NCBI GenBank assembly: GCA_023101885.1
Contig: JALPQD010000006.1
Span: forward strand, 13,935,585 to 13,999,584
DNA: 64,000 nucleotides
Source of the DNA: Typhlomys cinereus
Lineage: Eukaryota; Chordata; Mammalia; Rodentia; Platacanthomyidae
Direction: 5' to 3'
Shown: positions 12,120 to 23,455 of the stretch, in pieces
How the letters are laid out: every line of letters begins with the position of its first letter
How positions within the stretch are numbered: position 1 is the first letter of the stretch
Translations under genes and position numbers: made by a program
The notes under the pieces: generated by a model
Database searches by the model: none
The model's input: the letters and a program-made list of their open reading frames with translations, nothing else
What the model was told of the DNA's origin: nothing

Positions 12120-12290
12120 TTAATATGGGACAGAAACTAACAAGGTGCTGTCACTTGGGCAAATCATTTAGGCTTCCTTTTCTTCATCTGTGAATGCTGG
12201 TGTTTACACGGTGTCAGTGGCCGCCAATGGTTGCTGTGTACATTTTAAAGGATAATAATCTCTTGAACAGTAAAACCATGATTCTAATAC
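12120..12290 (+). mobile_element. MIR SINE
   Basis: The core 'gctgtcacttgggcaaatca', the 'cttcttcatctgtgaa' segment and the following block match the mammal-wide MIR core, with substitutions throughout. Confidence 0.75.
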
Positions 12291-12907
12291 TCATATCAAA
12301 TAAGCACATGACAAAGATTTTTATTGAATACATTGGTGAGAAAAATGGCAAACTATTATAATTAGTTCCCTAGATTAGTCAAACGAAACATCCATGTTTG
12401 TAATAAGGTACAAATTTGATGACAATGAAAATTAATCAGTATTTATTGGTCAAATTTTATAGAAAAAGAATTACCTTTCTGTGGGTAAGAATATTTTATC
12501 CTTAGATAAAAGGTACCTCACAAACAATAAAATGTCAGGTCTTTAAATTAATGCAGTAGTTTAAATAGGTAGTGATCTATTTTTGTGCATCTCAAAATTT
12601 TATGATATAAATATTAGAATTCTTCATTTCCAATAGAACTTTTTTGATATCTTAAATTCATAATTCAGGGACAGCAGAGTTGCTTGGGTTGACCTAACTG
12701 TAAAGAATGACTTAACTATGTTTACATCCTTCTCTTGCAGTTCTTTAGGCCAGCAGCAGAGTAATAGGTGTCACTGTGGCATTTGTGTACATATGTTTTA
12801 TTGTAGTTTGGAAACTCCTAGAAAATTCCTCAAACAATAGATTGGTCTTATGTTCAATACTTCAACTTTGCACCAGTAATTTTCTTTTCTATTTTCACCC
12901 ATGATTT

Positions 12908-12910
<3 letters not shown>
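12291..12910. other. Unassigned sequence
   Basis: AT-rich, no feature recognised. Confidence 0.4.

Positions 12911-12962
<52 letters not shown>
12911..12962. repeat. (AC)n microsatellite
   Basis: A pure AC run of about 26 units. It stands alone, with no SINE head seen next to it. Confidence 0.97.
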
Positions 12963-12963
<1 letters not shown>

Positions 12964-14005
12964 ATACTTGCTAGTTTATCAGGAAATCCCAAATACCTTT
13001 CTATATCTTTACAATCTTACAGATTTGCAATGCCAAAGTTGTTTATCACTGCAGAACTTTCAAGCTCTGAATTTCAGTATGCTGGTAAGTTACTTGACAA
13101 AATACTTTCCGACCCCACAAAACTTTCATCAGAAGCACCAGTGTGTTCCTGACAACAATGTAAATACATCAGTTGAGTTTTAGTGAGTGCCATCTTTATC
13201 ACTAATATATTCGATTTAATTTTTTTTTAGCTTTGAAAAACAAGGCCATATTTTTTAAATGCCTCTGGGCATATGTACCAAAATATCTGTATAAATTCTG
13301 GATTATGTCTTCCTTTTCTTTCTATTTCAAGTTAGACGGATTGTGAAAGTCTTTTGTCATTTGCAAACTATGAAGATATTCGTTCATGAATAGGATGCTG
13401 TCTGCACATGCATCACATACTCTGTGTGTTTCAAATTTTCCCTTTTCTACCCTTCATTAGGCCTCACAGTGCTCTTACCTCAGCCTTGGTAGCTGAGTGC
13501 GGAATCCTTATCTTAGTGGCAATCATTTCATTTCTTAGCACCAAGACTCTATGCTAATAATTCTTGATCTATTCATGATCTATTGTCTTACTGTCCCAGA
13601 ACCTTCCAGCGGGATTCCATTTCTTCACTACTCACCTGCTACTATTTGTTCTACCATGGCCTCCATGTCTTTTATCTATATCATCTATGCATTTAGCTGC
13701 CAGCCCAAGGTCAAGATGCTTTTTTGTGGATATACTTTCAATTCTGTGTGATTTCAGCTAGTCTTTCCTGTTCTATCATTTACTGTTTCCTGTATTTTGC
13801 TACACAAACCTTGACCGGCCTTCCCTTTATTGTACCAACAATAAATATTGATATAAATTTCAACGTTAGCAAATGCTAAGGGTTGTTCTTTTTGTTATGA
13901 AGGTGCCCTCTTCTTTTCCTTGTCTTGAGTGCTCTTGTGAAATGGGACACTTCTGTATGAATTCTCTTAAGCAGCATTAATTGAACTCTCATTCAGTCTG
14001 TATTA
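12963..14005. other. Unassigned sequence
   Basis: Nothing supported. 13580-13830 has a faint L2-like texture that I could not confirm. Confidence 0.35.
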
Positions 14006-14006
14006 G

Positions 14007-14385
14007 TCACTTGTTTTATTGCTGTGACGGAATACCTTGACAAAAGCAACTGAAGAGAGGGAAGGTTTATTTGGCTTCTAGTTCTAGGATACAGTCCACT
14101 AAGGCAGAGAAGTTATGGCATCAGGAAACTGGAGTGACTGGTTATGTTGTATACTTAGTCAGGAGACAGAAGAATGTTACTACTCTGTTCATTTTCCTCT
14201 TTTTATTCAGTCTAGGATCCCAGCCTATGAGATGGTGTCACCCACATTTAGGGTGCTTCTTCCATTTCAGTTTACTTAATTTAAAACTGATTCACAAACA
14301 TGTCCAGAGATTTACTTCTATGGTGATTCTAAGTCTTATCAAGTTGACAATCAAGAGTAACATCATCCAGTCCTATGGGTTCCTT
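14007..14385 (-). mobile_element. Rodent MaLR/ERVL-like LTR
   Basis: The plus strand reads 'tattgctgtgacggaatacc', 'acaaaagcaactgaagagag' and 'ggtttatttggctt', the reverse of the 3' end of the rodent LTR type seen at 1.3, 19.3 and 55.2 kb. It ends with 'tcaagttgacaatcaagagtaa', the reverse of the LTR start. It is apparently a solitary LTR. Confidence 0.65.
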
Positions 14386-14439
14386 TGTTTAGGAAAGTTT
14401 CTGCTCTGGCCTGTTTCCCAAGACTCTCATCTATAGCAG

Positions 14440-14960
14440 AATAGACCTAGTCAAGCAATCTAGTCAAGCAATAGAGACCGGTTACTAGTTGCTGAGCTAA
14501 AAAAATTTTTAACAGCAAGTTTTGTTCTTTGACAACTTCATGCAAATGTATAATACATTCAGATGTCTTCTCATCCTTTCTCATCTCTTGCCTTGCCAGC
14601 TCTCCTTCTTCCCTATAATTCTTTTCCATATTCATGACTTTTTGTTTTCTCTTATGTCCCACTGAGTTTATCCAAGGTCTTCCTGTGACCATGATTTGGA
14701 ATTATCTCTTGGAGTCTAGTAGGCTCATCTCTGGATATATAACACTGTGTCTCATCCACTGCCAGAATATGTCAGCCAATACTTCAGCAGGGCCTCAGCA
14801 GTTCTTCCCCCATCTGTTGTTCAGGTCAGTGTTTTGTAGGCCAAGTGCCAGTGACTACTGCTCCTGTAAGTTCCTGATTGCCATGGTTGTGTTATGTTTT
14901 CGAGTGTCATTTCAGTTTTTCTCCTTATCTTTTGGCTCTCATATTCTTTCTATGCTTTCA
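14440..14960 (-). mobile_element. Older rodent L1 (Lx-like) 3' UTR
   Basis: In reverse orientation the segment follows the order of an older rodent L1 3' end: 'tttgacaacttcatgcaaatgtataatacatt', a pyrimidine-rich stretch, 'cttatgtcccactgagttta', then 'agttcctgattgccatgg'. It is unlike the younger L1 tails in this window. The 133-codon plus-strand frame here is incidental. Confidence 0.55.
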
Positions 14961-15394
14961 TCTGCAATGATCTCTGAGCCTAAAAGGGGTATAATGAATA
15001 TCTTGTTTAGGTCTGAGCTCTCAACTAATGCTTAATATCAGCATCTTCCAGCCATGTGCATTTACACTCATTTCTATAGAGGCACTGTAAATAGAGACTT
15101 TAAAAAAGTATATCGAGAATAGCTGTTGTCGGTGGATAAAACCACGTCTATTTAGAAGGTTGTTTAATGCTTTATCAATTTAGTTAAGCAGCAGTGGTTG
15201 ATTCCTTCCCTCTGCCAGGAACCTTAATCATGTTTTTTTTTTTTTTAACCAGGTTACATTATCATGCATGAATTTCCTCTTGTAAGCAGTGAGTCATTCC
15301 AAAACCATCATATCACTATTGCACTGGTGGTGTGCTGAATGCTTTTTAAAATCTTGCTTTATTATGAACAATATCCTCTGAAGGATGTACTGCT
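14961..15394. other. Unassigned sequence
   Basis: Contains a T-run at about 15234-15246. Nothing else recognised. Confidence 0.4.
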
Positions 15395-15510
15395 AATAAC
15401 TCTGCTTTAGGGTGGGAGGAAGACTGAGCAAATTGCCCAGGTCACACCATGAATGCCTGTGAGACCAGGATTGAATTCTAAGTCATTGTGGCTCTCCAAC
15501 TCACTAGTAC
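15395..15510 (-). mobile_element. MIR SINE fragment
   Basis: 'gaagactgagcaaattgcccaggtcacacca' and 'gagaccaggattgaattc' are the reverse reading of the MIR core. Confidence 0.7.
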
Positions 15511-16781
15511 CCACATCCCCCAGGGGAACACACCAGTACCATGGACCTGCATAGATAGTCCCCCAGGCTATCACCATTTGACTTAATGATTTTTCAACCT
15601 GTACATGGTACACAAGCAAAACTCATTTAGTGAGACGTGTACAGCAGCTCTTGAATTTCGATGTTTTCTCAGCCTCAGTGAGCTACAGCTTTCTGTCAGT
15701 TACATGATTGAGCAGATGAACACTCACCACTTTGTAGTGCCCTGTGTTGTAAGTGATGTAAGCTAGGTGTTTTGAAAGCAACTTAAACTTAATGTATTTT
15801 TAGCTTTTAATGAGTTTTTAGGATATAATTCTATCAGAAGATGAGGGACATCTGTTCTAAATAGGTGTCAATCTTGACTTATTTGCATTCTAAAACATTT
15901 ATGTTTAGCAGTGGTAGAAATATTTGCAGACAAATCATGAACCAGAAGAAAATCTGAACAAAACAGAAGCATTCCAGAATATCTGCTGAGGCAAAGTCTC
16001 TAGATAGGGAAGGGAGGGCTTTAACCTCAGCTTATAGGCAGGCAGCTCTAGGAACTTCTGTTCTCATTTGCAAAATTAGACCTTACTGGGCAGTGTCCAA
16101 TATAACTTGCTTCCTGAGGAATCTGAAATATCAGTGGGCAGTATCATCAGTCTCTGTGTCTCACTGAGGGTGAGGACAGCACTGCCACCGGTTAGCCTGT
16201 ATGGGGAGATTAATTACACAAGTCGGTCCAGCTCACTTGTTGGTCATGTCCCGTCTTGCTCCGTGTCAGGTTACTGCTGAGGGAGTCAGCTGAGAATCAA
16301 GCAAATGTGTAGCAGTGTTACTTCCTAGGACGGCTGTCACCAAAGCTGCAGGTCACGCCACCGACTGGAAAGTCAAATGCAATCCACCTCGGAGCCAGTG
16401 TCTCAGCATGAAAGAGCTCTTCCACCCCAAGCACACTGGGCTGGGCTCCTGTGGAGAAGCAGGAGGTTAACAAACAGGACATTCACAGAAATGGCTATAT
16501 TTGAAGTAAACGCCTAAAGCTGCGAGACAGAAAACTGGAAAACAAGTTGTAACAATTCCATGGAATTCAGCTTGAAGGAAGACCTGATTGGGTTATGTTG
16601 TGTGACATGAGCCGCAGACAAACCAGTGTCTGGGATGCAGTGAGGGAAAATGAGGAATCTAGGACACCGTGTTGTTTGTCTACTTGGCTTTCTCCTTCCA
16701 CTGGGGCAGGGAATGCCTCTCAGGATGACCAGTGTCGCCTATCACTTTCATATACTCTGAGAACTGTGGTGGATGCAGGAG

Positions 16782-16786
<5 letters not shown>
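15511..16786. other. Unassigned sequence, relatively GC- and CpG-rich part at 16130-16480
   Basis: 16130-16480 is noticeably richer in G, C and CpG than its surroundings and holds no recognised repeat. It could be an old exon, a regulatory element or chance. No open frame with a recognisable domain is present. Confidence 0.35.

Positions 16787-16855
<69 letters not shown>
16787..16855. repeat. (GA)n microsatellite
   Basis: About 33 units of GA, next to a B3-like SINE. Confidence 0.95.
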
Positions 16856-16859
<4 letters not shown>

Positions 16860-17035
16860 GGATGCAGGGTATGCGTGTAAACCACGGCACATGGATAGAG
16901 GATTTGAGGTTCTCAGGACTTTAGGAAGTCAGTTCTCTCTTTCCACCATGTGGGTCTCCCCAGGTTGAACTCAGGTCACCAAATTGTGAGCGGGTGCTTT
17001 AAGTGCCAAGTTATTTCACTGACTCAAGAGAGAGG
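16856..17035 (-). mobile_element. B3/B2-like SINE
   Basis: 'ctctctttccaccatgtggg', 'gttgaactcaggtcacc' and 'tgctttaagtgcc' run into a tRNA-like end. This is the reverse of a B3-type SINE, and the GA tract at 16787-16855 lies at its tail side. Confidence 0.7.
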
Positions 17036-17229
17036 ATTATATACTGAGCTATGAGTTGTAGAGATTCTTGAAAAATAAAAACAGATAGCAAGAATGGTTA
17101 CTGGGGAAAAATAATCCAATACGGTGGAAACGAGAGCAGGAGAGAATAACAGAGTTGTGGACATTGCCTACATATTGTTGTGGACACATTCAACCTCAGG
17201 TATGCTTGAAATCGTAAGATATCCTGACT

Positions 17230-18280
17230 TTATACACATGCACCAATAAATAGCTCTCCCCCTTTCAAGCACAGATCTAATTATATGAAATAAATTCACC
17301 CTGTTTAGATGACTAGTGTCATGCATTTCCATCAGTGAATAAAGTTGTATAATTATCACATAGTCAAAATATAGATTACTTCAGAAAGTTCTTTCATGTT
17401 CTTTAGTTACTGACCCACTTCTCCTACACTGCACTCAGGAAAACTGATGTGTTTTATCATCTCTATATTTTGCTTTGTCTTGAATGTGATATATATGGGA
17501 TCATGACATTTGTAGGCTTATGAGTATTGCTTCTCTCACTTCGCTTGATGCATGTGATGTCTGTACTATTGTAAAATGTTAGTGTTTTTCCTTTTTGCTA
17601 ATTGTGCTGATTTAGTTTATATTTACAAGTGCACAGAATATTGAGAATTTTTTTAGATTTTATTGATTGTGAAGAAATCAAAAATAAATAACTGCGTATG
17701 AATTTTTGAATGGATATATTTTCATTTTTCTTAGGTAAATTTCTAAGATAGAGTTGCCAGTTACAGAGTAACTCAGTAAATGTATTTGATTTATGGTACT
17801 GGGGATCGAATACAGTTGGACACAGAAATTCACACACCATTTTTCATATTTTAAAAAGAAATTTGGATAATTTTGATAGTTATTCAATGGTATCCCATGA
17901 TTTCAATGAAAAATGATGCTAATCCACATACCAATAATGAAGAATCTGATCTTTTTATTGTATTGTTTTCTATTATTTCCTCATGAGAATAGTTCATTAT
18001 TCTGGATATGGGCCTTTATTGCCTTTATATTTTGCAAACATTTACTCCCGGTTAGTGGCTTATCTTTTCATTTTCTTAATAGTGTTTTTCATTGATAAAT
18101 TTTTAATTTTGAAGAAATCAAATTTGTCCTGTCTTATTTTATACTTTGTGTGTCCTGCCTAAAAATAACTTTGGTCAAATTAAAGGACACAAATATTTTT
18201 CAAATTTGTTTTCTATGAACATTATACTTTCTGCTGAGAACAGTAATCAGTTTGGAGTTAGTCTTTATATACAGTGCTTT
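17230..18280 (-). mobile_element. Ancient mammalian L1, 3' end and C-terminal ORF2
   Basis: The plus strand follows the reverse reading of an old L1: 'atatatgggatcatgacatttgtagg', 'cttctctcacttcgcttgatgcatg', then after a gap 'tttgcaaacatttactccc', 'cttatcttttcattttcttaatag' and 'tttttaattttgaagaaatcaaatttgtcc'. These correspond to the ORF2 C-terminus and 3' UTR. It is highly diverged, with no open frame. Confidence 0.7.
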
Positions 18281-18884
18281 CCTCTTTTAAAGATGATTTA
18301 AATAGAATTCTGTTGCTGGCAACCAGAGCCATGACTAATATAGACTGGATCCTTCACAAATATTGAATGAAAAACATTTGAACATGGGACTCATCTAGTA
18401 GAGATCTGTTTCCAGATGGCATGCAGATGAGTCTTCCTCCAATTTAATTCCAGTGAAAATTCTGTTGATATTTATTTGTTTCAATGTGAATAAAGTGAAA
18501 TTTTAACTGAAAGATAAATAAGAAAAATTACCAATGAGTCATTCAAATTTATTAAGAAGAAAGGGACTCTACGATTAAAACACAAAACAGTTTACAATAA
18601 TCAAGTCAGTACGATGTGGTTATCAATAGAAAGCAAGGCAGAAAAGAACAGAAAAGAACCCAGTTTCAGGCTAGTGGAAAGGTTTTATATTAATGTAGGT
18701 TAAGAAAAAGTGTGTTTAAGCATAAATTAAATTACATCCTGATTTCCCATCAATATCAAAAGCTTTTGGGTTCTTTAATAAAAGTACATAATTGCCAATG
18801 TAGTTACATCTTTATTTACTGAGATAGATCATGCAAAAATAAAGAGAATGTTAGTTTTGACTAAAGTATAAGTACTTTGCCATT
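18281..18884. other. Unassigned sequence
   Basis: AT-rich, nothing recognised. Confidence 0.4.
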
Positions 18885-19163
18885 TTGTTTCATGTGTGAG
18901 TATGTATGTACGTGTGCATATTTCTGTGTATGTAGGTTCACGTGTGTGGGAGGCGCATGTGCATATGCGTGTTCATGCATATGGAGGCCAGAGGAAAACC
19001 TCCAATGTTGTTGGTATTCAAGTGCTATCTACTTTTATTTTTTTGAGACAAGGTCTTTCTAGGCATGAAAATTGCCTGGAATACTAGGCTGGCTGGCCAG
19101 TGACCTTGTGTGTCTCTACCTCTCCACTGTTGGGATTGTAAACATGTATCACCGTATCTGGCT

Positions 19164-19214
<51 letters not shown>

Positions 19215-19300
19215 TTTTTGTGGTTCTGGAGATCAAATTTGGGTCTTCAAGCCTTCAAGACAAGCTCTTTACCAAAGGAAGCAGTTAGTTACACATGCTA
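18885..19300 (-). mobile_element. B4-like composite SINE with expanded (ATTT)n
   Basis: In order: a TG-rich tail, 'catatggaggccagaggaaaacctcc', 'ttttgagacaaggtct', 'aggctggctggccagtgacc', 'ccactgttgggattgtaaacatg', an ATTT array (19163-19219), then 'ctggagatcaaatttgggtcttcaagcctt' and the tRNA head remnant. This is a near complete B4 in reverse. Confidence 0.85.
19163..19219. repeat. (ATTT)n microsatellite
   Basis: About 14 tandem ATTT units inside the B4 element. Confidence 0.95.
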
Positions 19301-19740
19301 AGTTGAATTGAAGACTGGACGTTTGGATGCATCTGTGAAGGATTATTTAGTTAAGGAAAGCCTTAGAGAGCCTATGGAACATTATCTAATTAATGCGGGA
19401 AGATTCGGCCCGTAGTGGGTGGGACCATTCGCTAGGCAGGTGGATAAGATGGAGAGAGCCGACTCACTATTTTGCCATAGAGCAGATAGGACGACTGTAA
19501 ACTGGCCAGTGAGGAAGTATTCCCTTCCCTTGGCATTTCCTGTGGATGTGTTGGAGCCAGATACCACGATTCCTGATGTTGATACGAACTCTCCTGGCAT
19601 GCTGAGGAATGTATCTAAGAATTGTAAGCTGAAAAAAAACCTATTTTTTTCTCTGTGTTGCTTTGATCCTGCCTTAATTCAGCAACAGGAAGATGACCCC
19701 AACCCACAAACTGAGCCATTGCCCCTGCCTGAAAGCAGTC
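19300..19740 (+). mobile_element. Rodent MaLR/ERVL-like LTR
   Basis: The start 'catctgtgaaggattattta' and middle 'gtgggtgggaccattcgctaggcaggtgg' match the repeats at 55205-55560 and, less well, 1310-1660. It carries more CpG than its neighbours. The frame over 19419-19748 is not a known protein. Confidence 0.6.
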
Positions 19741-20536
19741 TTTTTTGATGCCCGGTTTATTATTATTTTTGCCTTTTATTCCTCAAAAGTATTTTTACTC
19801 AGGCAAGATTTATGAAACATTTTCTCCACCAAATAAAATATGAGTTCTAGCATATTCCAGAAAGGGCATTTTGTAATGAACCTCAAGAGTGTGGGTGTAT
19901 AAGAAAGAGTATGTATTGGCTGCAGTGTTTCCTGTGGCGTGTAGCTACTTTCTGCTTCTTTTCAACTGCTCCAGCCTGGGGGATTAGTGCTTACCTTGAT
20001 TTAATGTCTCATCAAAAGCATGACATCCACAGCAGTCTGGCTGCAACGAAGCACGACTGTTTCTTCAAGAGAAATTTAAACTGCAGCCTTTAGCACTAGA
20101 GGGGAGGGACAAGAATGAAGGGGAAACAGAACTCTATTGATCTAGCAAAGACAAATTGAGAAGGAACACTTCAGCCACGGGTAGAATTTAGGGGCAGGGA
20201 AATCTGTGTACAAGAGATTTTGGCACAATGCTCACAAAGGATGTAAGAGTCTTCACACCTTGTGTGTTGGGGTTTACAGAGAATCTGTGGTTGGAGTCAA
20301 GGAGCTCAACAACCTCAGGGTCACTTTTAAACCTAGCAAGTGACCTTGAGACCAGAGGACAGTCTATAAGGCAGAAAGAAAGGAAGATTATTTTCAGAGT
20401 TTGGAAATCATATCCAAAATTTTGTCAGGACAAATTTTTTGAGAGTAGCATATTCTTCCTTCCACAAACAGGCAAAGGAGAATCAGAAAGATAAAGTAGG
20501 ACAGGAGAAGGGCCAATTGCCCAGAGCTCTGTCTTT
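19741..20536. other. Unassigned sequence
   Basis: No repeat recognised. Confidence 0.4.
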
Positions 20537-20754
20537 GGTGGGCATGACAAGATGGTGGGCATGACTAAAGATGGTGGGCATAACTAAAGATGGTGGGCAT
20601 GACTAAAGATGGTGGGCATGACTAAAGATGGTGGGCATGACTAGCGGTGGTGGGCATGACTAGAGATGGTGGGCATGACTAGAGGTGGTGGGCATGACTA
20701 AAGATGATGGTGGGCATGACTAGAGGTGGTGGGCATGAGTAAAGGCTTTGGAGA
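20537..20754 (+). repeat. 19-bp minisatellite, about 11 units
   Basis: The unit is GATGGTGGGCATGACTAAA with variants (CTAGAGGT in place of CTAAAGAT; one unit has an extra GAT). Eleven copies of the GTGGGCA core can be counted. Nothing in the repeats or between them is spacer-like, so it is a tandem array and not a CRISPR. Confidence 0.95.
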
Positions 20755-21229
20755 ACTCAGCATTATCAGTTATCCTTTCCACCCCTCACTTCAAATCATC
20801 CAGATTCTCTGAATGTTACTAGATTTCTCTCTTTCTATAGATAACTCCTCATTCTGTAGTTCATCTTCCTCTTGATACAACATCAACAATGATCCAAGGG
20901 AATATGGAAGCTGTGGTCCGGATTTCAGAGCTGGCCACATTCTAGTTATCAAATGAATTATAAGGCTTCTTTGATTCAAACAGTGGAAAAATAAACTACT
21001 ACTTGATGTTAAGCCTATAAAACATTGTGGTTTTATTTCCAATCTACCTCAGTCTGTTTTCTATCTTCTAAATGCTAAAAATACCCACTCACCACAAAAC
21101 TATTCCTGTCACACTACCAGTATCAATTATGAATTGCATGATCTCAATGTAACTCACGAAATAACTTGGTCATTTTCATTGCCATAAATGTGGATGTATT
21201 TAAGGTATCTGTTATGTTAGAATTGTCAC
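20755..21229. other. Unassigned sequence
   Basis: Nothing recognised. Confidence 0.4.
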
Positions 21230-21391
21230 TCTTGAGGTCGGCTCAGTGGTTTATAATTAAAGAATTTACACTCAGCCTAAGATACTTGCTTGCAAATCTG
21301 GTGACCTGAATTTGATCCCTGGAAGTCCATATGGTGGATAGAACTGACTTCTTAAAGTTGTTCTTTGACTTCCATCATGTGCCATGGCATG

Positions 21392-21438
<47 letters not shown>

Positions 21439-21510
21439 CTCTGTCTCTTTCTGTCTCTCATTCTTTTCCCTATCCCTTAGTAAATAAATTATAAAAATTT
21501 TTATTCAAAA
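21230..21510 (+). mobile_element. B3-like SINE with CT-rich tail
   Basis: 'gaggtcggctcagtggttta', 'cttgcaaatctggtgacctg', 'atttgatccctggaagtcca' and 'tgacttccatcatgtgccatggc' run into a CT tract and an A-rich end near 21508. This is the complete B3 layout. Confidence 0.8.
21393..21430. repeat. (CT)n microsatellite in SINE tail
   Basis: About 18 CT units, then degenerate CT-rich sequence to 21465. Confidence 0.9.
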
Positions 21511-21928
21511 AGAACTGTCTTGATGTTCTTATTGCATCAATTACATAGATCTCTGCAAAGAATTAAACTGGTTTTTCTGGGTGGCTCCTGTCTCTGAAGG
21601 CATCTATTAAGAATAGAATTTTATTCTTAGTGTAAATACTTTATGTATTACACGTGTCCTACATTATTAAGTGCCAGAGCTTCCATGGTAGAGAATAAGG
21701 CCTGCTAATGTCAAGTCCAACTATAAACTTGCTCAGTCTGTGTGGTAAATACACCAGTCAGAGTCAATGAGTAAATCTTATTCGAGTCAAAAAGGGGAAA
21801 TGGATTATTTGTCAAATACCCCACCAAAATTCGCTCTTTGAGAAAAGTTAGGAAGAGGCAGTTTGGTTTCCATTTCCCAAAGCATCGTGTTAGTTTACAA
21901 AGTATGAAAACCATGAAAGAAGCACCTT
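21511..21928. other. Unassigned sequence
   Basis: Nothing recognised. Confidence 0.4.
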
Positions 21929-22602
21929 AAGATTTCTCCTGGCTTAGGAGGTGACATACAATGCCTATCAAGATGGAGTGAAGGGCATTGCAGGAACAGC
22001 AAAACTGCAAAAGAAAATCAACAAACCACAATCTAGAACTTCAGAGACTCTATATCAACCACATAGAACTAGGCCAGCCTAATCTCTCCCCATCCTGAAG
22101 CTCAGGGACATTTGCGGAAGAGGGGGAGGTAAGATTGTAAGAGCACAAGGATGGGAGGAGTAATGATATGCAAGATTCTCCACACAAGTTAGGGCCAAAG
22201 CAATCATAATAGGACTTTGCATGCCCTGCGCAATGCCCAACACACTATTGACCCCACAAAGTCTAGCATTTGCTAAAGGCACCAAGATCCTTGGAGGCAA
22301 GGGATTGACAGCCACAGTAGTGTTCCTATGCTTAAGGGGAACACAGAAAAGGGTTCAGGGAAATGCCACTGGGTCCTTGTACATCATTGGAGAGGAGGGC
22401 CCAGAGGAGAGCCTGGCATGTACATTAAAAGATTCTCCGGGGATGGGGCGGTAGGCACTGGGGGATAGGCAGGGAGGGGTGAGGGGAGGGGGAGCAGAGG
22501 GGTAGGGGGGAGGAGGAGGGAGGGAGGGAACCAGTGTACCTACCAAGTTTGTATGAGCAGAAATAATAAAAAATGTAAAAAAAAAAAGATTTCTCCTGGC
22601 TT
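21929..22602 (+). mobile_element. Young L1 3' UTR insertion with 17-bp target-site duplication
   Basis: The element proper is 21946-22585. It starts at 'aggaggtgacatac', runs through the conserved L1 3' UTR and the G-rich tract (22440-22535), and ends with a 'gaaataataaaaaatgt' A tail. The 17-bp duplication AAGATTTCTCCTGGCTT is at 21929-21945 and 22586-22602 with no mismatch, so the insertion is young. The 5' end lies within 2 nt of the splice acceptor position described for copy A (5731-5733). Confidence 0.95.
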
Positions 22603-23164
22603 CATCTATTTTTGGGAGTCTTGAAACCATGAAAAGTCCCATATCCATGGCACCAAAGAGACCTCTTTCCAGAAAACTGATGATTTGGGGATTATTTCAT
22701 GATTGTGGAATTCATAATTCACTCAAAGAATTTCATGAGAATGCCGCAGGTCTTGAATCAGGAATCCTTGTCAGCAAAGGAAGCATCATACTTCAGGCTC
22801 CAGTGTTTGTGGTTGGCACAGGCCAGGTGAAAACCAGAAAAATACATTTGAAGCAAAAATACTCAACAGTTCTATTGTAGGCTAAATTGGATTGAATTTT
22901 GAAATATTCAGAAGTTTGTGACGCTCCCAATAAAAATATTCAACTTTTATATGTAGATACTAAAGAACTAAACATGACAAATGATAAGGATTACTATGGT
23001 CCCAGTAGAGGACAGAAAAAATAAGGATTCAGCTATTACAACTGGATGGCTAATGAGGACACTGGAATAGACTTGAATTGGATAAAGATTTTTTTTCTAT
23101 ATACATATAAAAACATGACAAAGTTTCCTGAGTTGCTTACATAGTAGCAGTTTTAAAAAAAATC
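22603..23164. other. Unassigned sequence
   Basis: Nothing recognised. Confidence 0.4.
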
Positions 23165-23455
23165 TCAGGATTAGAAACATGGCTCAGGGGTTAAGCATTT
23201 GCCTTACAAGTAGAAGGTCCTGAGTTCAAATTATAATGGTGGCAGCCTGCATTTCCAGCCCTGGAATGTGGAGCCTGGGAAACTCCAGAGCAAAGTAAAA
23301 AGGAGATAGAGTAATCCAAAATGATTTCCAAAGTCACTCTAGGGTTTTCAACAGGCACACATAGTGCCCTCTGACACACACAGAGATACACGCACACATG
23401 CTCACATGAAGGCACACATAAAAATAAATAAATAATAAATAAAAATCTTGATCTG
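23165..23455 (+). mobile_element. Lineage-specific B4-like composite SINE, nearly full length
   Basis: It starts with a tRNA-like head ('catggctcaggggttaagca' with 'ggtcctgagttcaaatt' as box B). The middle block holds 'gcagcctgcatttccagccc', 'gagcctgggaaactccagag' and 'taatccaaaatgatttccaaagtca'. A CA-rich stretch and an (AAAT)n tail end it. It is the best plus-strand example of the family also seen at 31.6, 49.0, 55.7 and 57.2 kb. Confidence 0.85.

Noticed and set aside
16595..16968. Open frames with long Arg-Glu or Leu-Ser repeats
   Set aside because: They are translations of the (GA)n microsatellite at 16787-16855.
20537..20754. CRISPR-like array
   Set aside because: The repeats are directly adjacent with no unique spacers, and the genome is mammalian. 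It is a minisatellite.
22221..22454. Recurrent open frame of about 75 codons in the L1 3' UTR (also near 29982-30203 and 59335-59595)
   Set aside because: It recurs only because the 3' UTR copies are similar. The encoded text changes by frameshift among copies and L1 has no known protein there.
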